Part shown: positions 34,813 through 43,289 of the stretch, piece by piece | Position numbering within the stretch: position 1 is the stretch's first letter | Layout: every line of letters starts with the position of its first letter | Origin: Amycolatopsis echigonensis | GTDB lineage: Bacteria; Actinomycetota; Actinomycetes; Mycobacteriales; Pseudonocardiaceae | Assembly (NCBI RefSeq): GCF_014174495.1 | Contig: NZ_JACJHR010000011.1 | Coordinates: 79,255-143,254, forward strand | Direction: 5' to 3' | Length of the DNA: 64,000 nt | Translations under genes and position numbers: made by a program | Notes under the pieces: generated by a model | Told to the model about the DNA's origin: nothing | The model's input: only the letters and a program-made list of their open reading frames with translations | The model's database searches: none

Positions 34813-37040
34813 CGACCGTGGCCGAACTGCTCGTCTCCCGGATCTGCGGGCTGCCCGCCGCGGTGCTCGACGGCCTGCGGGCCCCGGAGACCCTTGCCCT
34901 GCTGGAGGAGGCCGAGGCCGCCGCGGCACGCAAAAACGCGCTGCGCGAACCGGTCTGCGACCTGCTGCACGCCGTCATCGGGCGCGACGGACTGTCGCGC
35001 GACCAGCGGCGCGGGCTCATCCGGCTGCGCCGGGGCGTGTTCAACGACCGCACCGACGAGGCCGGGCTCCGGCTCTCGCGCGAGGTGCTGGCCCCGGCGG
35101 ACGCGGAGCGGCTCGGCGAGTGGCACCAAGCGCTGGTGCGGGAGCGGGAACTGCTGGAAAAGGCGGCTCGGGCGCTGACCGGCGAGCTGGCGGCGGCGCA
35201 GCACGCGGTGTCGGCCGCGTTGCGCCAGCCCGACGTGCTCGCCGGGCTCGCGCTGGCCAGCCCGGAGTTCGTCACGGCCTTCACTGACCGGCCGGAGCTG
35301 GGCAAACCCGGCGGCAGGCTGAGCCGCAGCGCGGTGTCGTATCTGGTGCGGACCACGCTGAAGCCCAGTCCGTTCGGCACATTGACCACGGTCGGCGTCG
35401 GCGGCTTCGCCGGAGCGGTCGATCCCGGCCGGGAGCGCAGGTTGGTGAGTTCTTCGCGCGTCGCCGCGCGGCTCGCCTACGCGGCGCTGGCCAGCGACCC
35501 GGTCGTGATGCCCAATGTGGACACCAGGTTGGTCGGCGACGAGTGGCTCGCCGCGTTGCCGGTCCACCTCAAACGCGGTGGCGTGTACTTCCGCGAGGAC
35601 GAGGTCACGGCGTTGCCCGGCCCAGTGCCGTTCGACGCTCGCCCGCGCCGCCTGCGAGAACTGGCCGCCTTGCTGGGCTGCTCGCTCGACGAGCTGCGCC
35701 GGCTTCTGGATCAGGGCCTGCTGTTGCTGGTGCCGCCGTGGGAGCTGGCCGAACCGCGGCATTTCACGGCGTGGGGCGAACCCGCGCTGGCCGAAGCCGA
35801 AAAAGTCGTTGCCGGCAAGGAAAACGGACGCCAGCGCGCCGAAGCCGTGCTCGCCCTCCGTTCCCGCCTGCGCACGACGTTGGCCGAGCGCGACCCGGCC
35901 CGCGCTGGATGGCTGGACGGACTGGGCCTGGTGCACGAAACCGTCGCGCACGGCCCGGAGCCGGAAACCGTTCCGCCCGAGTGGGTTCCCGGAGAACTGG
36001 ACCGCCTCGAAGGCGTGTTGCGCTCGACGGTGCGGCCCCGGGCGGGTTACTTCGATCTGGTCCGTTTTTTCGTGCACCACTACCGCGACGGCAGCGCCGA
36101 CCTCGCCGAGTTCGCGTTCCGCGCGGTGCGGGACCTGGACCCGATGTGGTGGCTTTCGCGGTGCGCGGTGCCCGACCCGCAAGCGCGTGAGGTGTCCGGG
36201 GCGAGCGTCGGACGGCCCGCGCACTCGGTGTTCTGGCAGGTCGCGGGCGACGCGCTGGTGCTCAACCAGGTCCACCCGGGTTACCTCGGCGCGGTCGCGC
36301 GCTGGGCGGGCGTGCCGGGTCTGTCCGATCAGGTCGAAACGGCGATGGCCGCCCTGCACGAACGGCGTTTCCCGGACGCGGCGGTCTACCAGCTGACCGC
36401 ACACGCCGACTGGACGGATACGCAACGCCCGGGCGTGCGTGCGACGCCAGTCCTGTCCTGGGGAGCCGAACGTGCTTACGGCGGCGTGCCGATCGACGGT
36501 TTCCGCGTGCGCCACGACCCGGCCACCGGCACGCTCGAAATCCTTGACCCAACCGGACGCCCCGCGGCGTTGAGCTATCTCGGCGCGGTGCCCGCACACC
36601 TGCTGCGCGGCGTGCCCCGCGTGCTGCAACTGCTTTCGGACCCGTGGCTGTCGCTCGGCCCGTGGGCACCGACGCCCGGATCTGGCTTCCGCGACCGCGT
36701 GACCGACGGGCGGCTCGTGCTGCGCCGGGCCCGCTGGACGCTGCCCGCGTCGGCGCTCCCGAAGCTCGGCAGCGGCCCCGACCTCGACTTCCTCCGCGCC
36801 GGCCGGATGTTCCGGGCCGAACACGGGCTGCCCGAGCAACTGTTCGTCCGCGGGCTCGCCGCGGGCGGGACGCCGCTGAGCAAACCGCAATGGCTCAGCT
36901 TCGACTCCCCGCTCGCGGCGTGGACGGCGCTGAAAGGCGTGGCCGGCGCGGAGGAACTCGAATTCACCGAAGCGCTGCCCGCCGCGGGTGCGGCAGCCGG
37001 GCGCGTCACGGAATTCCTCACGGTGGTGACCCATGATTGA
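34809..37040 (+). CDS. LanB-type dehydratase, glutamylation subunit
   Basis: 743 aa from GTG 34809. It matches the N-terminal lantibiotic-dehydratase domain: RGLIRLRRGVFNDRT, LVRTTLKPSPFGTLTTVGVG, and WSWGAERAYG-like stretches near the end (LSWGAERAYGGVPIDGFRVR). In split LanB systems this subunit transfers Glu from glutamyl-tRNA to core Ser/Thr. It overlaps the elimination subunit gene by 8 bp. Length is typical of thiopeptide and goadsporin (GodF-like) proteins. Confidence 0.9.
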   Translation: MTTVAELLVSRICGLPAAVLDGLRAPETLALLEEAEAAAARKNALREPVCDLLHAVIGRDGLSRDQRRGLIRLRRGVFNDRTDEAGLRLSREVLAPADAERLGEWHQALVRERELLEKAARALTGELAAAQHAVSAALRQPDVLAGLALASPEFVTAFTDRPELGKPGGRLSRSAVSYLVRTTLKPSPFGTLTTVGVGGFAGAVDPGRERRLVSSSRVAARLAYAALASDPVVMPNVDTRLVGDEWLAALPVHLKRGGVYFREDEVTALPGPVPFDARPRRLRELAALLGCSLDELRRLLDQGLLLLVPPWELAEPRHFTAWGEPALAEAEKVVAGKENGRQRAEAVLALRSRLRTTLAERDPARAGWLDGLGLVHETVAHGPEPETVPPEWVPGELDRLEGVLRSTVRPRAGYFDLVRFFVHHYRDGSADLAEFAFRAVRDLDPMWWLSRCAVPDPQAREVSGASVGRPAHSVFWQVAGDALVLNQVHPGYLGAVARWAGVPGLSDQVETAMAALHERRFPDAAVYQLTAHADWTDTQRPGVRATPVLSWGAERAYGGVPIDGFRVRHDPATGTLEILDPTGRPAALSYLGAVPAHLLRGVPRVLQLLSDPWLSLGPWAPTPGSGFRDRVTDGRLVLRRARWTLPASALPKLGSGPDLDFLRAGRMFRAEHGLPEQLFVRGLAAGGTPLSKPQWLSFDSPLAAWTALKGVAGAEELEFTEALPAAGAAAGRVTEFLTVVTHD

Positions 37041-37839
37041 TGCCGTGCTGCGACCGGAGTGGCGCTATTGGCGGGTTTACGTGCCCGATCTCCGGTCCGT
37101 TCCGACGCTGTTGCGGCAAGTCGTGCACCCATTCGTCGCCGCGCACCGCGAAGGATTGCGGCGGTGGTTTTTCCTGCAGTACATGGACATGTCGGGCCTG
37201 CAGCTGCGCGTACGGTTCAACGCGCGCCCCGAAGCCGCGTCCGAGGTCGAAGCGGACCTGGACCGACGCTTCGCCGAACACGGCGCGGAAGTCGTGAAAC
37301 GCTGGTACGAACCGGAATTGGCGAAATTCCGCGGACGCGACGGCGTGGAGTTCGCCGAACGCGTCGCGCACCTCGGCAGCGAAACCGCCCTGGAACTGCT
37401 GCCCGCCCGGACCCCGGCTCGCCGCATCGCATTGGCCGCGGCCCATACGGCGGTGATCGCCGACGGCTTGCCCACGACGCAGCAGGTGAGTTTTCTGCAC
37501 CAGTACGCGTGGTACTGGTCAGGTCGCGGTGCCCGGACCGTCGCCTGGCGTCCCGCCGCCGCGACCGCGCACCCCGGCGATCCGGCCGCCGTACGCCAAG
37601 CGAGCCGCCTCGCCGAAACCGTGGCGCGGGAACTCGCGAGCGATTCGGTCGGACGCCCGTTGCGCCGTTACGCCGAGCGGTTCTGGGCGGAGTACGAGGA
37701 CTCGGCACGCCGCGTTTCGCCTTACCGGGCCGCTTTCCAGCACGTCCACCTCATGAACAATCGGCTCGGCGCCGTTCCCGGAGAGGAGGCACAAATCGCA
37801 CGGTTGTTGTGGGTGCGACGAATGCGTAGCATCGAATAG
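37033..37839 (+). CDS. LanB-type elimination subunit (SpaB_C)
   Basis: 268 aa from ATG 37033. Family motifs are W-F-LQYMDMSGLQLRVRFNA (with the active-site Arg context), RWYEPELAKFRG, and QHVHLMNNRLGAVPGEE, the late His/NRL block. These residues are kept in glutamate-eliminating enzymes, so it should form Dha/Dhb. The same fold also includes thiopeptide [4+2] pyridine synthases. As this is the only copy and the elimination residues appear intact, elimination is the better call. Confidence 0.85.
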   Translation: MIDAVLRPEWRYWRVYVPDLRSVPTLLRQVVHPFVAAHREGLRRWFFLQYMDMSGLQLRVRFNARPEAASEVEADLDRRFAEHGAEVVKRWYEPELAKFRGRDGVEFAERVAHLGSETALELLPARTPARRIALAAAHTAVIADGLPTTQQVSFLHQYAWYWSGRGARTVAWRPAAATAHPGDPAAVRQASRLAETVARELASDSVGRPLRRYAERFWAEYEDSARRVSPYRAAFQHVHLMNNRLGAVPGEEAQIARLLWVRRMRSIE

Positions 37840-37899
37840 GGGTAATTAGCCAACAAAATCGGCAATCAAAAATAACGACGCCAGACAGGGAGAAAGATC

Positions 37900-38067
37900 A
37901 TGGACTCAGGTTCCAGCGGCGCGGCGAGCAGCATCGGCGACCCGGACGACGACCACCCGAACCCCGTCGGGGACGCAGTGGTCAAGGGCGTGCGCACGGT
38001 GCTCGGCAAACTCGGCCCGGCCGGCAAGAAGGCCGCCGAACAGCTCCCGAAGAAGAAAGACAAGTAG
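37900..38067 (+). CDS. 55-aa charged small protein at the end of the RiPP operon
   Basis: ATG 37900 with AGGGAG 8 nt upstream. The N-terminal half is acidic and Ser/Gly/Asp/Pro-rich (MDSGSSGAASSIGDPDDDHP); the C-terminal half is a basic amphipathic helix (VVKGVRTVLGKLGPAGKKAA) ending in KKKDK. It has no Cys and only Ser-poor C-terminus, so it does not look like a sixth precursor. A strong hairpin follows. Candidate immunity protein, chaperone or helper; function unknown. Confidence 0.65.
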   Translation: MDSGSSGAASSIGDPDDDHPNPVGDAVVKGVRTVLGKLGPAGKKAAEQLPKKKDK

Positions 38068-38090
38068 TCCGGTGCCGCCTCGCGCGCGAC

Positions 38091-38132
38091 CGCGGCGCTG
38101 AGAGCGGGCCTATTCCCGTTCCCAGCGCCGCG
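38091..38132 (+). terminator. Terminator after the RiPP operon
   Basis: CGCGGCGCTG (38091-38100) pairs with CAGCGCCGCG (38123-38132). The 22-nt loop contains a second CGGG/CCCG pair, giving an extended stem. It lies 24 bp after the stop of the 55-aa gene. No U-tract, as usual in high-GC actinomycetes. Confidence 0.6.
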
Positions 38133-38286
38133 GCCGTATCACGCGGGTACCGGAATCCCGATGATCGATCGAGTGAAAGCCCCGGACCGGGAACTGCATG
38201 GGCGGATATTCCGCACGATTGAACTCAAGAAGACCCGGGTCGTAAGCCGGCTTGGCCACGCCGGAGCTCCCGGTCGCCGTCCAGAC

Positions 38287-38320
38287 AGCGAGGACCCCCT
38301 GTCACCAGGGGGTCCTCGCT
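38287..38320. terminator. Strong stem-loop downstream of tRNA-Arg
   Basis: AGCGAGGACCCCCT (38287-38300), loop GTCACC, AGGGGGTCCTCGCT (38307-38320): a perfect 14-bp stem. It lies 22 bp beyond the 3' end of the minus-strand tRNA-Arg and probably ends that transcript; on the plus side TTTACT follows it. Confidence 0.75.
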
Positions 38321-38341
38321 TTACTGTCTCGACCAGACAGT

Positions 38342-38414
38342 GCGCCCGAAGGGATTCGAACCCCTGACCTTCTGATCCGTAGTCAGATGCTCTATCCAGC
38401 TGAGCTACGGGCGC
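38342..38414 (-). tRNA. tRNA-Arg (anticodon ACG)
   Basis: 73 nt. The acceptor pairs GCGCCCG with CGGGCGC. D arm is GCTC-AGCTGGATA-GAGC, anticodon arm TCTGA-CTACGGA-TCAGA with ACG at the centre of the loop, and T arm AGGGG-TTCGAAT-CCCTT. All stems are perfectly or nearly perfectly paired. CCA is not encoded. Confidence 0.97.
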
Positions 38415-38456
38415 GTGTTCAGTTGTTAATCTAGCACCTGCCGAAACAAGCACCAG

Positions 38457-38546
38457 CGGAGGCTCCGGGATTTGAACCCGGGAGGGGGGGTTACCCCCAA
38501 CCGCATTAGCAGTGCGGCGCCATAGACCAGACTAGGCGAAGCCTCC
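38457..38546 (-). tRNA. tRNA-Ser (anticodon GCT)
   Basis: 90 nt, class II. Acceptor GGAGGCT pairs with AGCCTCC. Anticodon arm is CCGCA-CTGCTAA-TGCGG with GCT, followed by a long variable arm (GGGGGTAACCCCC) and T arm CCCGG-GTTCAAA-TCCCGG-type. It lies 42 bp upstream of the tRNA-Arg on the same strand. Confidence 0.96.
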
Positions 38547-38612
38547 TGGGTCCCAACGACCACTGCTCAGATAGGTTACACACCCCTCCGCCCCCTCCGG
38601 AAGGCACCCCCC

Positions 38613-40337
38613 TCAACGCTGCAGCAGCCGCCGCAACCAGGGGGAACGTCCGCCGAGGCCCTCGGCTTCGAAGGTCGCGATGCCTACGCGCGGCAGCGAC
38701 CCGACGCCTGGGTAGACGAGGTAGCGCGGGACCCACCGGGGCTGGAACTTGGCGTTGAACCGGTAGAGGCTTTCGATCTGGATCCACCGCGAGAAGAAGT
38801 GCAGGACCTTCGCCGAGAGGCGCGCGACCGGGCCCGCTCCGATGCGCTGACCCTGCTCCATCAGGGCGCGGAAGGCGGCGAAGTTCAGCGACACGTGGTC
38901 GATGCCGTTCTCGCGGGAGTACAGCAGCAGCTCCGAGATCATCAGCTCGTTCACGCCGTTGTCGGCGGTGCGGTCCCGCCGCATCACGTCCAGCGAGAGG
39001 CCTCGTTCGCCCCACGGCACGAACTGCAGCACGCCCCGGACGCGGCCGCCCTGTTCCGCGGTGACGATCACCGAACCGGGGTCGCCCATGCGGCCCAGCG
39101 CCATCGAGAACCCGCGTTCGGTTTCGGTGCCGCGCCAGGCGGCGGCCAGGTGCACCAGCTCGGACAGCTCGCCGGGACGCAGGTCCTCGGCCCGGCGCAC
39201 CAAGACCTTGTAGCCGGCCCGCTTCGTCCGCGACGACGCCTGTCGCACGCCGCGCATCACGCGGCCTTCCAGCGTGAACGTCTCGGTGTCGACGACCGCC
39301 TCGTCGCCGATTTCCAGCACCTCCAGGCCGAACCGGGCCCACACCGTCGCGCCCAGCTCGGACGCGCCCATCGCGGCGGGCAGCCAGGCGTTGCGCTTGC
39401 AGATGTCCAGGTACTCCTCGATCGCGCCGGGCCACGCCTCGTGGTCGCCGAGCGGGTCGGCCGACGTCAACGCGACCCCGGCGATCACGCGGAACGTGAC
39501 GGCCGCCTTGCCGGTCTTGGAGAAGACCGCGAACTTGTCGCGGCGCAGCGCGAAGTAGCCCAGCGAGTCCCGTTCCCCGTGCTGCTTCAGCAACTCGTGC
39601 AGCCGCGCGAGTTCGTCGTCGGACAGCTCCGGCGCGGGTTCGGACGAGCGCAGCAAGAAATACGCCGACACCAGTACGCCGGTGATGCTGAAGACCAGCC
39701 CGACCGACGCGGACAGGTCCTCGAACCACATCTCGTGGAACACCGCGGGCCCGCTGACGCCGGCGAGCGCGAGCGCGGACTGGGAAAACCGGTCCGCGAA
39801 GCTCATCGGGTCGAGCATCCGGGCGGGCGCGACGGACAGCAGCGCGAAGTTGAGCACGAACCCGGCCAGCACCAGCTGTAACAGCACTCGCAGCGCACGC
39901 CAGCGGCCAACGGTCGGGTCCGGGCGGGCGATGAAGTACCGCCTGGTGCCGATGAGCCCGGCGAGCAGCACCACGGACACCACGCCCGCACCGAAAACGT
40001 GCCGCAGCCCGAGGTGTGACAACGCCAACAGGGCGGCGAAGCCGACCGCCAGTTGCCAGGCGCGGCGCTTGCGGCGACGGAGCCCGGCCGCGAGCATGAT
40101 CAGCAACACACCGGTGACCAGCGCCACAGCGGCCGCCGCGGTGGTCGCTTCGCTCGGCAGCTCCAGCCATTTGGCCACGTGCCCGCGCACGTCGCGGCCC
40201 ATCGGCACGACCGTGGACACGATGGCCAGCAGCCCGGCCAGCCTGGTCACCCAGGTGATCGCGACGACCGACGTGACGCCGGCCGCCTGCCAAGTGTGCT
40301 GCGCGCGCGTCTCGGTCACCACGCGTGCAACACGCAC
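38613..40337 (-). CDS. MprF/LysX-like phosphatidylglycerol lysyltransferase domain protein
   Basis: 574 aa. The N-terminal half has six or seven membrane helices. The C-terminal DUF2156/GNAT-like domain carries ALRRDKFAVFSKTGKAAVTF, DPLGDHEAWPGAIEEYLDIC and SLNFAAFRALMEQGQRIGAG, as in MprF and mycobacterial LysX. The lysyl-tRNA synthetase module of LysX is absent, so it would use cellular aminoacyl-tRNA. Such enzymes add Lys to phosphatidylglycerol and lower sensitivity to cationic peptides. It lies just past the RiPP cluster; the tRNAs separate them, so a functional link is speculative. Confidence 0.88.
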   Translation of the reverse strand: MRVARVVTETRAQHTWQAAGVTSVVAITWVTRLAGLLAIVSTVVPMGRDVRGHVAKWLELPSEATTAAAAVALVTGVLLIMLAAGLRRRKRRAWQLAVGFAALLALSHLGLRHVFGAGVVSVVLLAGLIGTRRYFIARPDPTVGRWRALRVLLQLVLAGFVLNFALLSVAPARMLDPMSFADRFSQSALALAGVSGPAVFHEMWFEDLSASVGLVFSITGVLVSAYFLLRSSEPAPELSDDELARLHELLKQHGERDSLGYFALRRDKFAVFSKTGKAAVTFRVIAGVALTSADPLGDHEAWPGAIEEYLDICKRNAWLPAAMGASELGATVWARFGLEVLEIGDEAVVDTETFTLEGRVMRGVRQASSRTKRAGYKVLVRRAEDLRPGELSELVHLAAAWRGTETERGFSMALGRMGDPGSVIVTAEQGGRVRGVLQFVPWGERGLSLDVMRRDRTADNGVNELMISELLLYSRENGIDHVSLNFAAFRALMEQGQRIGAGPVARLSAKVLHFFSRWIQIESLYRFNAKFQPRWVPRYLVYPGVGSLPRVGIATFEAEGLGGRSPWLRRLLQR

Positions 40338-40368
40338 GGCCCTGCCATGCTTCCCCCCGCTGGCGCGT

Positions 40369-42348
40369 TCAGTCCGCGGCGAGCTCCACGAAGGGGGCCA
40401 GCGCGGCCGGGTTGGCCAGCGCGTCCCTGCTCACCGCCCTCTCCGGCGCGACTCCGGAGAGGATCCGCTTCACTGGTACTTCGCACTTCTTACCGTTCAA
40501 CGTACGGGGAATCTCGGAAACGACGATGAACCGATCGGGTACGTGTCGTGGCGACAGCGCGTTGCGAAGCTCTTTCCGCAGGTCAGGCTCAACTTCTTCG
40601 AGTGTCGCGCCGGCCGTGAGTACGACAAAACACAGCAGCTGCCCGTCGTCGTTGCCCGCCGCCGACGTATCGATGACCAGCGAGTCGGCGACCTGGGCAA
40701 AGCCTTCCGCGACCCGGTAGAACTCGGCGGTGCCCATCCGGACGCCGCCGCGGTTGAGCGTCGAATCGCTGCGGCCGTAGACCACCGCCGAACCGCGGCG
40801 CGTGATCTTGACCCAGTCGCCATGCCTCCAGATACCCGGATACATCTCGAAGTACGCCTCGCGCAGCCGGGAACCGTCCGGGTCGTTCCAGAAGGAGACC
40901 GGCATCGACGGCATCGGCTCGGTGATCACCAGCTCACCGACCTCCTCGACCACCGGCTCGCCGCGGTCGTCGAACGCCGCCGCGGCCACGCCGAGCGCGC
41001 GGCAGGACAGTTCGCCGAGCCACACCGGCACGTCCGGCGCGGCCGTGACGATCCCCGCGCACAGGTCGGTGCCGCCGGAGACCGAGCAGATCTGCACATC
41101 CCGGCCGATCGCGTCGGCGATCCAGCGGAAGCCCTCCGGCGACAACGGCGCACCGGTCGAGCCGACGACGCGCAGCGCGCTGAGGTCGTAGCGTTCGGCC
41201 GGGGCGAGGCCCGCCTTGAGGCAGCTCTGGATGAACGGCGCGGACGTGCCGAAGTAGGTGATGCGGTGCTGCTCCGCCAGGTGCCACAGCGCGTTCAGGT
41301 CCGGATGGCCGGGACTGCCGTCGTACAACACGATCGTGGTGCCGACGAGCAGCCCGGAGACGATGAAGTTCCACATCATCCAGCCGGTGGTGGTGAACCA
41401 GAAGAATCGGTCGCTCGGCCCCAGCCCGCTCTGCAGTCCCAGCGCTTTGAAGTGTTCGACGACGATGCCGCCGTGGCTCTGCACGATCCCCTTCGGGAGC
41501 CCGGTCGTGCCCGAGGAATACAGGATCCACAACGGATGCGAGGCTTCCACCGGCTCGTACGCCAGCTCGCCGCCCGCGTGTTCGGCGAGCATCGCGTTCC
41601 AGTCGACGACGCCGTCGATGGTCCCATCTCCTACGTACTTCACCAAAACGGTGGCTTCCAGCGAAGGAAGCTGTTCGCGCAACTGCTGAACGGTGTCGCG
41701 GATGTCGAATTTCCGGCCGTGGTAAGCGTATCCGTTCACCGCGATGAGCACCTTCGGCTCGATCTGGGTGAACCGGTCGGCGATCGCGCGGATCCCGAAG
41801 TCCGGGGAACACGACGACCAGATCGCGCCGAGGCTGGCGGTGGCGAGGAAAGCGATGAGCGTCTGCGGGCAGTTCGGGGCGAGCGCGACGACCCGATCTC
41901 CTTTGCCGACACCGAAAGCGCGCAACGCGGCGCGCGCGGCGGCGACGTGCGCGCGGAGGTCGCCGTAGGTGAATTGCTCGGTGAGCCCGTCCTCGCGGTG
42001 GAAGATCACCGCGAGTTCGTCGTCGGCCTTCGTCGCGCCGCCGGTGTCCGGGCTCAGCGAGTGTTCGGCGTAGTTGAGCGTGCCGCCTTCGAACCATTTC
42101 GCGTCCGGCATCGCGCCGGACAGGATTTCCCGCGGCTGCTCGTGCCAGCGCACGCCGAAGAACTCCGCCACCGCGGCCCAGAACTCGGGGACGTGCTCGA
42201 CCGAGTAGTGCCACAGGTCGTCGTAATCGGCCAGGTCGACGCCGCGCCGCTCGCGCAGCCATCGGCGGAAGGCTTCGATCTTCGAGTCAGCGACCTGGTT
42301 CGGGTCGGGTCGCCAGAGCACCTCGGGAGCAGCGGCGTTCTCGGTCAC
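40369..42348 (-). CDS. Acetoacetate-CoA ligase
   Basis: 659 aa, the normal length. AMP-binding motif YSSGTTGLPKGIVQSHGG, A8 region VVYGRSDSTLNRGGVRMGTA, and C-terminal catalytic Lys in LNGKKCEVPVKRIL. N-terminal ADSKIEAFRRWLRERRGVDL and HEQPREILSGAMPDAKWFEG are characteristic of acetoacetyl-CoA synthetases. It activates acetoacetate with ATP and CoA, feeding ketone bodies to central metabolism. Downstream of its start lies about 200 bp without a gene before the DLH-family gene. Confidence 0.93.
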   Translation of the reverse strand: MTENAAAPEVLWRPDPNQVADSKIEAFRRWLRERRGVDLADYDDLWHYSVEHVPEFWAAVAEFFGVRWHEQPREILSGAMPDAKWFEGGTLNYAEHSLSPDTGGATKADDELAVIFHREDGLTEQFTYGDLRAHVAAARAALRAFGVGKGDRVVALAPNCPQTLIAFLATASLGAIWSSCSPDFGIRAIADRFTQIEPKVLIAVNGYAYHGRKFDIRDTVQQLREQLPSLEATVLVKYVGDGTIDGVVDWNAMLAEHAGGELAYEPVEASHPLWILYSSGTTGLPKGIVQSHGGIVVEHFKALGLQSGLGPSDRFFWFTTTGWMMWNFIVSGLLVGTTIVLYDGSPGHPDLNALWHLAEQHRITYFGTSAPFIQSCLKAGLAPAERYDLSALRVVGSTGAPLSPEGFRWIADAIGRDVQICSVSGGTDLCAGIVTAAPDVPVWLGELSCRALGVAAAAFDDRGEPVVEEVGELVITEPMPSMPVSFWNDPDGSRLREAYFEMYPGIWRHGDWVKITRRGSAVVYGRSDSTLNRGGVRMGTAEFYRVAEGFAQVADSLVIDTSAAGNDDGQLLCFVVLTAGATLEEVEPDLRKELRNALSPRHVPDRFIVVSEIPRTLNGKKCEVPVKRILSGVAPERAVSRDALANPAALAPFVELAAD

Positions 42349-42552
42349 TCGCCGATGCTAACCCCGGGATGCTCGCGAAGTCCTTTTTCGACCGTGGCCA
42401 CTCCGGCCAGCAGCGCGCGGACACGTCCAGGCGACGTCTGGAAAGTTGCTCAGCACCGGAACGCCTGCCGCTCCTCCACAAAGGACAGAGCGGCCGCCGA
42501 TCGCCTCCAGTCGCTGCTGTTCGACAAGCCCTGCCGAGGGCGCTGCCGGAGA

Positions 42553-43185
42553 TCAGCGGAGATGGGCGTCGAACCAGTCGAGGGTGCGTTGCCAGGCCTC
42601 TGCGGCCGCGTTGGGATCGGCGTCGAAGCGGTGGTTCGCGCCCGGGTAGCGCACGACGTTCGTCGCGACTTTCGCCGACGCCGCGGCCTCGCGCAGCTGC
42701 TCCACCTCGGCCTCGCCGACCTCGTCCCCGGCATCGCCGTACATGCCGAGCCACGGGCTGGTCACGCGGCCGGCGATCTCCAGCAGTTTCGGCAGCTCCG
42801 CGACCGCCTGGCCGCCGACGCTCACCGCCGCCCCGAACTTGCGGTGCGAGGCGACTACCAGCGCCGCCGTGCCGCCGAGGTCGAAGCCGACGACGCCGCG
42901 GAGGTCGGCCTCGACGCCGCGATCGGTGAGCCATTCGAGCGTGCGGTCCGTCGCTTCGAGCAGATCGCGCTGGGTGAGCTGTTCGCCGGACTCGATGTGC
43001 GGCGTGACAGTGAGCCAGCCCTCGCCGGCGAGGCTCTTGACCAGCAGCAGAACGCCGTCAGTGACCCCGTGGCCCTCGTGCAGGACCACCAGGCCGCCGC
43101 GAAGCGCGCGGTCGGGCTCGGCGAAGGTGAGGCGGAGGGTGCTGCCGTCGGTACGCTGGTGGTCCACGGTGGTCGTCGACGTCAT
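42553..43185 (-). CDS. Dienelactone-hydrolase-family protein with Asp nucleophile position
   Basis: 210 aa from ATG 43185; an upstream TTG start at 43197 is possible. It has the DLH fold signatures VVLHEGHGVTDGVLLLVKSL and late His in GANHRFD. The elbow reads VVGFDLGGTAALV, with Asp102 where DLH enzymes have Cys (GxCxGG). Asp and His partners appear kept (YGDAGDEV, His202). This could mean a dehalogenase-like Asp nucleophile or a non-catalytic protein. Convergent with nothing nearby; divergent from hisC. Confidence 0.82.
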   Translation of the reverse strand: MTSTTTVDHQRTDGSTLRLTFAEPDRALRGGLVVLHEGHGVTDGVLLLVKSLAGEGWLTVTPHIESGEQLTQRDLLEATDRTLEWLTDRGVEADLRGVVGFDLGGTAALVVASHRKFGAAVSVGGQAVAELPKLLEIAGRVTSPWLGMYGDAGDEVGEAEVEQLREAAASAKVATNVVRYPGANHRFDADPNAAAEAWQRTLDWFDAHLR

Positions 43186-43289
43186 CGCCTCATGCAATCA
43201 CCTCTGGGTGAACATTGGGAACCTTTCCGGATCGGCCGGGGCGAGATACGGTGACCCCGTCGTCCCGTGAAAACCGAGGAGTTCCGACG

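Noticed and set aside
24652..38067. Thiopeptide gene cluster
   Set aside because: YcaO, SagB and split LanB fit, but there is no separate [4+2] pyridine synthase and cores do not start with the typical Ser-Cys-rich thiopeptide pattern. Goadsporin-like linear dehydroazole is more consistent.
38320..38613. Inclusion of the MprF/LysX-like gene in the RiPP cluster as immunity
   Set aside because: Two tRNA genes and two terminators separate it, and the strand is opposite; only a speculative link remains.
42349..42552. Extra gene between acetoacetate-CoA ligase and DLH genes
   Set aside because: About 200 bp with only short frames and no family resemblance.
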